This document shows positions 25,677-33,205 of a stretch of DNA of 33,505 bases, piece by piece. Position 1 is the first letter of the stretch; every line of letters begins with the position of its first letter. The notes beneath the pieces are model-generated. The model was not told the DNA's origin and did not search any database. It was given only the letters and a program-made list of their open reading frames with translations. The position numbers and the translations under genes are program-made. Source of the DNA: JAJDXO01 sp964620095 (GTDB lineage Bacteria > Pseudomonadota > Alphaproteobacteria > Rhodospirillales > UBA2165); the NCBI GenBank assembly GCA_964620095.1, contig CAZUGT010000352.1, forward strand, positions 1 to 33,505, read 5' to 3'.

Positions 25677-26672
25677 TTATCGGCCGAACCGGAAATGCCG
25701 ATATCCCGCGGAGCCGATTTCGGTGCTGTTGCCGGCATGATCGAGCACGCGAAGTTCGCTCCCGGGTTCGATGGCGCCGATCTTGGTTATTGGGAGCGCC
25801 AATTGTTCGGCAATCGCGCCGATTTCGCTCTCCGCCGCGGGCGGCGCGGAGAACAGGAGTTCGTAATCATCGCCGCCCGTGATCAGCCGGGTCAGCCATG
25901 CCGGATCATCCGCCGCCAGCCGGGCTCCGATTTCCGACAGCGGGACGGCCGCCAATTCGACAACGGCGCCGGTCGAGGATTGCTCGCATATGTGGCCGAG
26001 GTCGGCGGCCAGGCCGTCCGAAACGTCGATGACGCCGGTGGCCAGCCCGAAGAGCGCGGTCCCGAGAGCGATGCGCGGCTCGGGCAATCGATAGGCGGAT
26101 ATGGCGGCCGCTTGGAGCGAATCGTCGCCGATGGACAGTTCATCCCGGAGGACCCGTAGTCCAAGGCAGGCATCACCGATGGTGCCGGACACCCAGATGT
26201 CGTCACCGGCACGGGCGCCACCCCGGGTCAATTCCCTTCCCTCGCCCACCTCGCCGATAGCCGTGACGTTGAGGGTCGTCGCCCCCGGCGCGGCCACGGT
26301 GTCGCCGCCGATCAGCGTCACGCCGAAGCGCTGCTGATCGTCGGCGAGACCCGACGCGAAGGCCGCCACCCAATTTTCATCCCGGTCCCGGCCCAACGCC
26401 AGCGCCAGCGTGTAGGCGCGGGGAGCGGCTCCCATGGCGGCGAGATCGGAGAGATTGACCCGAAGGGCCTTCCTGGCAATCTGGTCCGGCGGGTCGTCGG
26501 GGAGGAAGTGGACACCCTCGGCAATCGTGTCGGCGGTCACGACGAATGAATGCCCGTCCGCCGGTCCGAGTACGGCGGCATCGTCACCCAGGTCCAAGGC
26601 TCCCGGTTCGCCGGCGGCCAGGGGCGCGAAATAGCGGCGGATGAGGTCGAACTCGTCCGGCGCGCCGTTCAT
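25677..26672 (-). CDS. thiL: thiamine-monophosphate kinase ThiL
   Basis: ThiL phosphorylates thiamine monophosphate to thiamine pyrophosphate with ATP. The 331-residue protein has the PurM/ThiL-fold motifs: GDDAAVL near residue 29, VVTADTIAEGVHFL, VNLSDLAAMGA, GGDTVAAPG, DVSDGLAADLGH and ITGGDDYELLFS. The Shine-Dalgarno is weak, and the ATG follows the nusB TGA with one base between (TGACATG), implying translational coupling. A longer in-frame reading to 26912 is an overlap with nusB and is rejected. Confidence 0.96.
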   Translation of the reverse strand: MNGAPDEFDLIRRYFAPLAAGEPGALDLGDDAAVLGPADGHSFVVTADTIAEGVHFLPDDPPDQIARKALRVNLSDLAAMGAAPRAYTLALALGRDRDENWVAAFASGLADDQQRFGVTLIGGDTVAAPGATTLNVTAIGEVGEGRELTRGGARAGDDIWVSGTIGDACLGLRVLRDELSIGDDSLQAAAISAYRLPEPRIALGTALFGLATGVIDVSDGLAADLGHICEQSSTGAVVELAAVPLSEIGARLAADDPAWLTRLITGGDDYELLFSAPPAAESEIGAIAEQLALPITKIGAIEPGSELRVLDHAGNSTEIGSAGYRHFRFGR

Positions 26673-26673
26673 G

Positions 26674-27168
26674 TCACTTTGCATCCATCTCGGCGCCCCG
26701 CAACACGCGCGCAAGCCGGTCGAGCACGCCGTTGACCAGCGCGGGTTCTCCCTCGCTGAAAAATGCGTGGGCCATGTTGAGGTATTCATTGACCACGACT
26801 TTCGCGGGGACCTCCGGCATTTGGAAGAGCTCGAACGCCGCCGCGCGGAGGAGGTTGCGGAGCAGGACGTCGAGGCTGCCGGGCGTCCGCCCTCCATCCA
26901 ACGAGCCGGCAATCATCTCGTCGAGTTTCGCCGCATCTCCCGAGACGCCGCGGACGATTTTCTTGAACTTCGGTTTATCCGGCTGCGCGTTGGCGCCGGC
27001 TTCGGGGATTTCGGTCCATCGATTGCTCACCACGTCGAGGACCACGTCGTCGAGCCTGGCGTGCGAGATTTCCATCTCGTAAAGGGCCTGAACGGCGGCC
27101 AGACGGGCGGCCTGGGTCGCCCCGGTACCGTGTCCAGCGTTGTTGCGGTGGGGTGCGGATGCGGTCAT
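26674..27168 (-). CDS. nusB: transcription antitermination factor NusB
   Basis: NusB binds boxA RNA with S10 (NusE) in rRNA antitermination. The 164-residue, all-helical protein shows RLAAVQALYEMEI near its start, DVLLRNLLRAAAFEL and PAKVVVNEYLNMAHAF, all standard NusB segments. An extra basic/Ala-Gly N-terminal leader of about 18 residues precedes the family region. It sits between ribH and thiL, the classical ribH-nusB-thiL order. Confidence 0.95.
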   Translation of the reverse strand: MTASAPHRNNAGHGTGATQAARLAAVQALYEMEISHARLDDVVLDVVSNRWTEIPEAGANAQPDKPKFKKIVRGVSGDAAKLDEMIAGSLDGGRTPGSLDVLLRNLLRAAAFELFQMPEVPAKVVVNEYLNMAHAFFSEGEPALVNGVLDRLARVLRGAEMDAK

Positions 27169-27189
27169 CTGGCGATCCGGCCTCTTGTC

Positions 27190-27639
27190 CTACGGGCCGG
27201 CCGGCGGATGGGTGCGTTTGATTTCGGCCATCCGGAGGCACGCGGCGGCTGCCCGGCCGCCGATATCCCGCTGGCCGGGATCGGCGCGTTCCCACGCCTG
27301 GTCCCGGTTTTCGCAGGTCAGGATGCCGAACCCGTGGGCAACCCGTTCCAGCGTGCTGAAATCCATCAGCGCGCGGCTCACTTCCCGGCAGATATGATCG
27401 TAGTGATCCGTCTCGCCCCGGATGACGCAGCCGAGAGAGAGGAATCCCAGATAATCCGGATCGGCGTCGTATGCCATCTGCATGGCGGCGGGGATTTCGA
27501 AGACGCCTGGAACGTCGATCCGTTCCGAGGCGATCCCGGCCTTGCCGAGTTCGGCCTCCGCGCCGGCGGTCAGCGCATCGGCGATATCGGCGTAGAAGCG
27601 CGCCTCGACGATCAGAACCCGGCCGGCGTCAGCTGCCAT
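27190..27639 (-). CDS. ribH: 6,7-dimethyl-8-ribityllumazine synthase RibH
   Basis: RibH condenses the pyrimidine ribitylaminouracil with dihydroxybutanone phosphate to make lumazine, the penultimate riboflavin step. The 149-residue protein contains VLIVEARFYADIADAL, VPGVFEIPAAM, LGCVIRGETDHYDHI with the catalytic-region histidine, and GFGILTCENRDQAWERAD. It overlaps the ribBX stop by 11 bases and precedes nusB by 21 bases. Confidence 0.97.
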   Translation of the reverse strand: MAADAGRVLIVEARFYADIADALTAGAEAELGKAGIASERIDVPGVFEIPAAMQMAYDADPDYLGFLSLGCVIRGETDHYDHICREVSRALMDFSTLERVAHGFGILTCENRDQAWERADPGQRDIGGRAAAACLRMAEIKRTHPPAGP

Positions 27640-28774
27640 AAAAGTCTTCCCCGACCGGAATACCCTCGTTGATGCTGATCTTCAGCGGTTTCCGGCCGAC
27701 CACCGTCAAACCGAAGCCGTCCAGTCCGATGATGGTTCTCTGGGAGTTGGACAGCAGCACCATTTCCCTGACCCCCAGGTCCAGGAGGATCTGCGCGCCG
27801 ATGCCGTAGTCGCGCAAAGTCGGTGACGAGGGCGACTGCGTTTCCAGGGTGGTGCGTATGCGGTCCGAAAGAACGGTCGTGCTGGCATTTCGGATCATCA
27901 CGATGACCCCCCTGCCCTCCGCCTCGATCATCTCCATGGCGAGGTGGAGCTCCAGGGTCTTCTCGGCGCTGAAGATGTCGTCGAACACGTTGAAGGCATG
28001 CATCCGGACCATGACCGGGCCGGGCGTCGACGGATCGCCCTTGACCAGCGCCAGCTGCTCCACGTCGTTGGCGGTATCCCGGTAGACGATGGTGCGGAAT
28101 TCATGGCCGGAGATCGTCTTTAGCGGCGCCTCGATACCCGGCTTGACGATGCGGTCATGCTTCAGCCGGTAGGCGATGAGGTCGGCGATGGTGGCGATTT
28201 TGAGGCCGTGGCGCTGGGCGAACGGCACCAGATCGGGCATCCGCGCCATGGTGCCGTCTTCCTTCATGATCTCGCAGACCACCCCCGACGGCGTCAGGCC
28301 GGCGAGCCGAGCGACATCGATGGCCGCCTCCGTATGGCCGGCGCGCGCCAGAACGCCGCCGTCGCGCGCCATAAGCGGGAAGATGTGCCCGGGGCTGACG
28401 ATGTCGTCCTTCCCTTTCGACGAATCGATGGCCGTGGCGATGGTCCGGGCCCGGTCCGGCGCCGAAATTCCCGTGCTGATGCCGTCCCGGGCCTCGATGG
28501 ATACGGTGAATGCCGTCTGATGCCGGGACAGATTGTCGCTGGTCATCAACGGCAGGCCCAGGTCCCGTACCCGGTCGGCCGTCATGGCGAGACAGATCAG
28601 CCCCCGGCCGTGGGTCGCCATGAAGTTGATCGCGTCGGGCGTCGCCATTTGCGCCGGGACAATGAGATCGCCTTCGTTCTCCCGCTCCTCGTCATCGGTC
28701 AGGATGAACATTTTACCGTTGCGGGCGTCCTCGATGATCTCCTCGATCGAAGACAGGTATTCGGTGTCGGACAC
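27629..28774 (-). CDS. ribB: DHBP synthase with degenerate GTP cyclohydrolase II domain (RibBX-type)
   Basis: Residues 1 to about 205 are 3,4-dihydroxy-2-butanone-4-phosphate synthase with its active-site set: DDEERENEGDL, THGRGLICL, SRHQTAFTVSIEA and RAGHTEAAIDVARLAG. Residues about 210-381 have the RibA (GTP cyclohydrolase II) fold, but the zinc cysteines of the usual CLTGD...RCDC segment are missing. The corresponding sequence is RMHAFNVFDDIFSAEKTLEL, and the catalytic EGRNIGL segment is replaced by RNASTTVLS. Only the DHBP step is therefore expected. RibB with a non-functional RibA-like domain has been called RibBX. The start is GTG at 28774, with AAAGGA upstream. GTP cyclohydrolase II must be encoded elsewhere. 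Confidence 0.92.
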   Translation of the reverse strand: MSDTEYLSSIEEIIEDARNGKMFILTDDEERENEGDLIVPAQMATPDAINFMATHGRGLICLAMTADRVRDLGLPLMTSDNLSRHQTAFTVSIEARDGISTGISAPDRARTIATAIDSSKGKDDIVSPGHIFPLMARDGGVLARAGHTEAAIDVARLAGLTPSGVVCEIMKEDGTMARMPDLVPFAQRHGLKIATIADLIAYRLKHDRIVKPGIEAPLKTISGHEFRTIVYRDTANDVEQLALVKGDPSTPGPVMVRMHAFNVFDDIFSAEKTLELHLAMEMIEAEGRGVIVMIRNASTTVLSDRIRTTLETQSPSSPTLRDYGIGAQILLDLGVREMVLLSNSQRTIIGLDGFGLTVVGRKPLKISINEGIPVGEDFYGS

Positions 28775-28778
28775 GGGG

Positions 28779-29366
28779 CTATTCCTTTCCCAGGAGGCGC
28801 GCAACATAGCGTGCGAGAAGGTCGATTTCCAGGTTCACGAGATCGCCTTCTTTTCGGGTCCCGAAGGTGGTTACGGACAGCGTGTGGGGGATGATGTTCA
28901 CCTCGAACCAGTCGCCGCCGGCTTCGTTGACGGTCAATGAAACCCCGTCGACGGTGACCGAGCCTTTTTGGGCAACGTAGCGCTTCAGGCCGTCCGGCAC
29001 CCGGATGCGAAAACAGGCCGAGTCGGCAACCGGCGTAACCGAGAGAATTTCACCGACCCCGTCCACATGGCCGAGCACCATATGGCCGCCCAGCTCGCCG
29101 TCGGCCCGCAATGGCCGTTCGAAGTTGACCGGCGTCCCCTCGGTCCAGCGGCCGAGGGTGGTAACCCGGAGCGTCTCGCCCGATACGGTCGCGGCAAACC
29201 AGCCCTCGCCCTTTTCGGTAACCGTCAGGCACGCACCGGAGCAGGCGATGGAGGCCCCGATCTCGACGGTGGCCGTGTCGTAGCCGGTTTCGAACTCGAA
29301 CCGGGCGTCTTCTCCCGCCTCCACGGAACGCACTTTGCCAAGATCGGTCACGATGCCGGTAAACAT
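28779..29366 (-). CDS. ribE: riboflavin synthase alpha subunit
   Basis: Riboflavin synthase dismutates two lumazines to riboflavin. The 195-residue protein has two tandem lumazine-binding barrels: the first begins MFTGIVTDLGKV with SIACSGACLTVTE, and the second begins GHMVLGHVDGVGEIL with GSVTVDGVSLTVNEAGGDWF. The last base of its stop is 4 bases from the ribBX GTG, and it lies 9 bases from the upstream ribD stop. Symbol follows the common annotation (ribE or ribC by species). Confidence 0.96.
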   Translation of the reverse strand: MFTGIVTDLGKVRSVEAGEDARFEFETGYDTATVEIGASIACSGACLTVTEKGEGWFAATVSGETLRVTTLGRWTEGTPVNFERPLRADGELGGHMVLGHVDGVGEILSVTPVADSACFRIRVPDGLKRYVAQKGSVTVDGVSLTVNEAGGDWFEVNIIPHTLSVTTFGTRKEGDLVNLEIDLLARYVARLLGKE

Positions 29367-29375
29367 GCAGCTATC

Positions 29376-30476
29376 CTAGTCGGCTGCCGCGCCGCCGACC
29401 GGCGCGGCATAGGTTTCCTTGACGTCCGTCCCGACGGCCTCGACGTCGATCAGCTCGAATCCCGGCGCGCGGGTCATGTCCTCCAGCCCGAGGGGTCCAA
29501 ATTGGGCCAGTGCATCTCCGCCCATCGCGGTCGGGCCTCGAAACACCACCAGACGGTCGACCAGACCGGCGTCGAGAAACGATGCCGCGACACCGCCGCC
29601 GCCCTCGATCAGCACCCGGGTCAGGCCGCGCGCCGCGAGAGCCTCTGCCGCGGACACGGGATCGACCCCTGAGCCGGAGCCGGACCGAGGCACCTGGATC
29701 ACCTCGGCGCCGCGTTCCACGTAGGGCGTCAGGTCCGCCTCGGATTTGCCGTCCGCCGTAACGATCCACAGTGGCGCTTCCGGCGCGCCCTGAACCAGAT
29801 TGCAGTCGAGGGGCGTCCGCAGGTTCGAATCGAGGACGATGCGCAGCTCGCGTCCGGCCTCGGCGCCGGGCAGCCGGCAGGTCAATCGGGGATCGTCGGC
29901 GAGCACGGTTCCGATGCCGGCCAGCGTCGCGTCATGATCAAGCCGCATCTGGTGTGCGGCCGCGCGGGCGTCCTCGCCGGTGATCCACTTGCTTTCCCCC
30001 GACGCCAGGGCGATCCGCCCGTCGATGCTGGCCGCGGATTTGAGCGTGAACAATGGCCGCGACCGCGTCCGGGCCAGCAAGTAGCCGGCATTCAAATCGG
30101 CCGCCATTTGCGCGCAGCACCCCTGCTCGACCGATATGCCGGCCTCCCGCAGGCGTTCATGGCCGCCACCGTCGACCCGGGCATCCGGGTCGACGATTGC
30201 CGATACGACGCGGGAGATTCCGGCATCGATCAACTCTTCCGCGCAGGGCGGCGTCTCGCCGCGGTGGGCGCAGGGTTCCAGCGTCACGTAGGCCGTCGCG
30301 CCCCTGGCGGCGAGCCCGGCGCGCCGCAGCGCCTCGGTTTCCGCGTGCGGCCGGCCGCCCGGCTGGGTCCAGCCGCGGCCGACGGCCAGACCATCCTTGA
30401 CGATGACGCACCCGACGGCGGGATTGGGCCAAGCGTTGCCCAGCCCCCGCCGGGCCAGCGAAAGAGCGGCCCGCAT
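29376..30476 (-). CDS. ribD: bifunctional riboflavin biosynthesis deaminase/reductase RibD
   Basis: RibD deaminates and then reduces the pyrimidine ring intermediate of riboflavin synthesis. The N-terminal deaminase domain has His44-Ala-Glu46 and the zinc cysteines Cys69 and Cys78 in EPCAHRGETPPC. The C-terminal reductase domain has RPLFTLKSAASIDGRIA, TGEDARAAAHQMR and LIEGGGGVAASFLD. At 366 residues it has normal length. The ATG at 30476 has no obvious Shine-Dalgarno, and an in-frame extension into nrdR has no family character. It is 40 bases downstream of nrdR. Confidence 0.95.
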   Translation of the reverse strand: MRAALSLARRGLGNAWPNPAVGCVIVKDGLAVGRGWTQPGGRPHAETEALRRAGLAARGATAYVTLEPCAHRGETPPCAEELIDAGISRVVSAIVDPDARVDGGGHERLREAGISVEQGCCAQMAADLNAGYLLARTRSRPLFTLKSAASIDGRIALASGESKWITGEDARAAAHQMRLDHDATLAGIGTVLADDPRLTCRLPGAEAGRELRIVLDSNLRTPLDCNLVQGAPEAPLWIVTADGKSEADLTPYVERGAEVIQVPRSGSGSGVDPVSAAEALAARGLTRVLIEGGGGVAASFLDAGLVDRLVVFRGPTAMGGDALAQFGPLGLEDMTRAPGFELIDVEAVGTDVKETYAAPVGGAAAD

Positions 30477-30516
30477 GTACGAAACGTCTTGGGAGGTAAA
30501 GGCGCGATTTCCCGGT

Positions 30517-30969
30517 TTAGTCGTCGCCCAATGTTCCGACGAAATCCTCGAAATCCTTTGCTTCGCGGAAGTTCCGATAGACCGAGGCGAACCTGACGTA
30601 GGCCACCTTGTCCAAGTCGGCCAGAACGTCCATGACGATCTCGCCGATGACCTTGGACGGCACTTCGGTTTCTCCCAGGCTTTCCAGCCGCCGCTGGATG
30701 GAATTGACGATGCGTTCAATCTGATCCTCGTCAACGGGGCGTTTTTGCAGCGCGACCCGCAGGGACCGGGTGAGCTTCTCGCGATCGAAGAGTTCTTTTT
30801 TGCCGTCCTTTTTGATCACGCTGATCTCGCGCAGCTGAACGCGCTCCATCGTCGTCCACCGGGCGCCGCATTCAGGGCACGATCGTCTCCGGCGGATTAC
30901 CGAATTGTCCTCGGTGGGACGGGAGTCCTTCACCTGGGTGTCGTTATGACCGCAAAATGGACAACGCAT
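30517..30969 (-). CDS. nrdR: ribonucleotide reductase repressor NrdR
   Basis: NrdR binds NrdR boxes upstream of ribonucleotide reductase genes in response to ATP/dATP. The 150-residue protein has an N-terminal zinc ribbon with Cys3, Cys6, Cys31 and Cys34 (CPFC, CPEC), RRRRSC and an ATP-cone from about 48 to 138 (VIKKDGKKELFDREKL). The glyA-nrdR-ribD order is very common in alphaproteobacteria. AGGGGG lies about 10 bases upstream of the ATG. No nrd gene is in the window. Confidence 0.97.
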   Translation of the reverse strand: MRCPFCGHNDTQVKDSRPTEDNSVIRRRRSCPECGARWTTMERVQLREISVIKKDGKKELFDREKLTRSLRVALQKRPVDEDQIERIVNSIQRRLESLGETEVPSKVIGEIVMDVLADLDKVAYVRFASVYRNFREAKDFEDFVGTLGDD

Positions 30970-30991
30970 GATTCAAAACCCCCTGAAGGCC

Positions 30992-31001
30992 TTAGCGCTA
31001 A
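30992..31001. repeat. 10-bp palindrome between glyA and nrdR
   Basis: TTAGCGCTAA is a perfect palindrome 3 bases after the glyA stop and 22 bases before the nrdR start. It is not followed by a U-tract. It resembles neither a NrdR box pair nor a terminator, so its meaning is unknown. Confidence 0.35.
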
Positions 31002-31004
31002 CGG

Positions 31005-32318
31005 TTAGAAGCCCGGATAAATCGGGAAGCGGGCGCACAGTTCGGAAACCTCGGCCAGGACCCGCTTCTCGACGGCCTCATTTTCTTCGGGTCCGTTCGC
31101 GGCGAGCCCGTCGAGAACCTCGGCGATGAGTTCGCCGACTTGGCGGAACTCACCGGGACCGAACCCGCGGGTCGTTCCGGCCGGTGTCCCCAGCCGAATG
31201 CCCGAGGTGACCATCGGCTTCTCCGGGTCGAAGGGAATGGCGTTCTTGTTGCAGGTAATCCCCGCCCGTTCGAGACTATTTTCGGTGATGTCGCCGGTCA
31301 GCCCCTTGGGCCGCAAATCCACCAGCATCAGGTGGGTATCGGTGCCGCCGGAGACGATGTCGCATCCCCGCTCGGACAGGACGGACGCCAGTGTCTTGGC
31401 GTTCTCGACGACGGCCTGGGCGTAGCTCTTGAAGCCGGGGCGCAGGGCCTCGCCGAAGGCAACGGCCTTGGCCGCGATCACATGCATCAGCGGCCCGCCC
31501 TGCAGGCCCGGGAAGATAGCCGAGTTGACCTTTTTGATGATGTCGGCGTCGTTGGTCAGGATCATGCCGCCGCGAGGTCCCCGCAACGTCTTGTGGGTGG
31601 TCGTGGTGGCGATGTGGGCGTGGGGAAACGGGCTCGGATGAACGCCCGCCGCGACCAGGCCGGCGAAATGCGCCATGTCGACCATCAACAGGGCGCCCAC
31701 CTCATCGGCGATCGCCCGAAAGCGCTCGAATTCGATGATCCGCGGATAGGCCGAGCCGCCGGCCAGGATCAACTTCGGCCGGTGCTCCTTGGCCAACGCC
31801 TCGACCTCGTCGAAATCGATCAAGGCGTCCTGCTTCCTGACGCCGTACTGGACGGCATTGAACCACTTGCCCGACAGATTGGGTTTCGCGCCGTGGGTCA
31901 GATGCCCGCCCGCCGCCAGTGACATGCCGAGGATCGTGTCGCCCGGCTGCATGAGCGCCAGCATCACACCTTGATTGGCTTGGCTGCCCGAGTGCGGCTG
32001 GACGTTGGCAAACTCGCAGCCAAACAATTTTGCCGCGCGCTCGATGGCGAGTTCCTCGGCCACATCCACATGCTCGCAGCCGCCGTAGTAGCGGCGGCCG
32101 GGGTAGCCTTCGGCATACTTGTTCGTCAGAACCGACCCTTGGGCTTCCAGAACAGCGCGGGAGACGATGTTTTCGGACGCGATCAACTCTATCCGGTCCT
32201 GTTGGCGCGCAAGCTCCGCCCGGACGGCGTCGAATACATCCGGATCGCTGTCACCGATCCCCTCCCCGAAAAACGCCGTCATCTGGGAGGCGGCCGAATT
32301 GGCGCTAGCTACGGTCAT
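31005..32318 (-). CDS. glyA: serine hydroxymethyltransferase GlyA
   Basis: GlyA interconverts serine and glycine using tetrahydrofolate and PLP, supplying one-carbon units. The 437-residue protein shows ELIASENIVSRAVLEAQGS, TNKYAEGYPGRRYYGGCE, the PLP lysine in TTTTHKTLRGPRGG and GIRLGTPAGTTRGF. AAGGA lies about 10 bases before the ATG. It heads the glyA-nrdR-rib transcriptional direction and is divergent from mucR. Confidence 0.98.
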   Translation of the reverse strand: MTVASANSAASQMTAFFGEGIGDSDPDVFDAVRAELARQQDRIELIASENIVSRAVLEAQGSVLTNKYAEGYPGRRYYGGCEHVDVAEELAIERAAKLFGCEFANVQPHSGSQANQGVMLALMQPGDTILGMSLAAGGHLTHGAKPNLSGKWFNAVQYGVRKQDALIDFDEVEALAKEHRPKLILAGGSAYPRIIEFERFRAIADEVGALLMVDMAHFAGLVAAGVHPSPFPHAHIATTTTHKTLRGPRGGMILTNDADIIKKVNSAIFPGLQGGPLMHVIAAKAVAFGEALRPGFKSYAQAVVENAKTLASVLSERGCDIVSGGTDTHLMLVDLRPKGLTGDITENSLERAGITCNKNAIPFDPEKPMVTSGIRLGTPAGTTRGFGPGEFRQVGELIAEVLDGLAANGPEENEAVEKRVLAEVSELCARFPIYPGF

Positions 32319-32700
32319 CCAGTGAAATCCTTCCTCGGCTATTCGGCGATGAATCCTGTGAATACAGGCTCAAAATGGCGCCATGCAATACCATATATCG
32401 GAAGGCCTTGCCAACCGAACACTAGGGGTCGCGGGGAAGCCAATATTTGGCCGATTGGGGCAATATTCGAAATTTCGAAGGTCACGGCGCGCCGGCGTCG
32501 GCAAGGGACACGAAGACCAACCGGAGGGACGCCAAAGGACAGGCAATTATATGGGACGAGTGTCGATGGGCATCACCGGCCGCCTGCTAGCGATTATTGT
32601 ATTCTATTTCACTAATACACCGTGGTTTTTGTTGTTTCGCGATCGAACTGCCGCTAACGTCGTCGGGAACAGGTGGATAAATTGCTCCGGAGCGGAAACG
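32319..32700. other. 382-bp divergent intergenic region between glyA and mucR
   Basis: No convincing gene is present; a plus-strand in-frame extension of mucR to 32383 has no family character. The region holds a CCTGT-GAAT-ACAGG hairpin (32355-32368) in the glyA leader. A weak glyA promoter candidate is on the minus strand (TTGCAT at 32388-32383, TATTCA at 32364-32359, spacing 18). It also has two CAATATT copies (32451-32467), a perfect 14-bp palindrome at 32466-32479 and an AT-rich stretch (32591-32640) close to mucR that probably holds its promoter. Confidence 0.65.
32466..32479. repeat. perfect 14-bp palindrome upstream of mucR
   Basis: TTCGAAATTTCGAA is its own reverse complement. It lies 222 bases before the mucR ATG and 148 bases from the glyA start. 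It may be an operator for either gene, or chance. Confidence 0.5.
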
Positions 32701-33144
32701 ATGAGCGACAGCGACTCGCGGGATGTCGACCGCGGCGAAATTCTGCGGATGGCGGTTGAAGTGGTCTCGTCCTACGTCGGCCGCAATCAGATCGCCGGGG
32801 ACCAAATTCCCGAACTCATCAACACGGTTTACCGCTCGATGGCGGGTCTGGCCAACCCGGACGGCCACAAGGAACAGGAAGCCTCCAAGCCCGCGGTCGC
32901 CGTACGGCGCTCGGTCACGCCCGACTACATCATATGCCTGGAAGACGGCAAAAAGCTGAAGATGCTCAAACGGCACCTCCGGACAACATACGGGATGACG
33001 CCCGAGGAATACCGGGCCAAATGGAAGCTGCCCCACGACTACCCGATGGTCGCGCCCAACTATGCCAAGCAGCGTTCGGAGTTTGCCAAGAACATCGGTC
33101 TCGGCAGGAAATCCAGCCGTCCCAAATCCCGAAAAAGCGCCTAG
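32701..33144 (+). CDS. mucR: MucR/Ros family transcriptional regulator
   Basis: MucR/Ros proteins bind AT-rich DNA and act as H-NS-like regulators of exopolysaccharide, motility, virulence and cell cycle genes in alphaproteobacteria. The 147-residue protein has the N-terminal helical oligomerisation region (VVSSYVGRNQIAGDQIPELI), the degenerate zinc-finger region ICLEDGKKLKMLKRHL, and the family signature MTPEEYRAKWKLPHDYPMVAP. The Ros zinc ligands are Cys79, Cys82, His92 and His97; here they read Cys79, Asp82, His92 and Tyr97, so the classic zinc site is incomplete. GGAG lies 8 bases before the ATG at 32701. Confidence 0.95.
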   Translation: MSDSDSRDVDRGEILRMAVEVVSSYVGRNQIAGDQIPELINTVYRSMAGLANPDGHKEQEASKPAVAVRRSVTPDYIICLEDGKKLKMLKRHLRTTYGMTPEEYRAKWKLPHDYPMVAPNYAKQRSEFAKNIGLGRKSSRPKSRKSA

Positions 33145-33205
33145 AGCCGACCCGTGCTAAGGTGATGGTCCGGTTGCCGGGCTAATTGCCGAGGGGCGTA
33201 TATTC

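Noticed and set aside
26673..26912. Longer N-terminus for ThiL
   Set aside because: It would overlap most of the second half of nusB in another frame; the ATG at 26672 directly after the nusB stop fits the family.
30477..30516. FMN riboswitch ahead of ribD
   Set aside because: The gap to nrdR is only 40 bases, and no RFN-element conserved segments are visible there or between the other rib genes.
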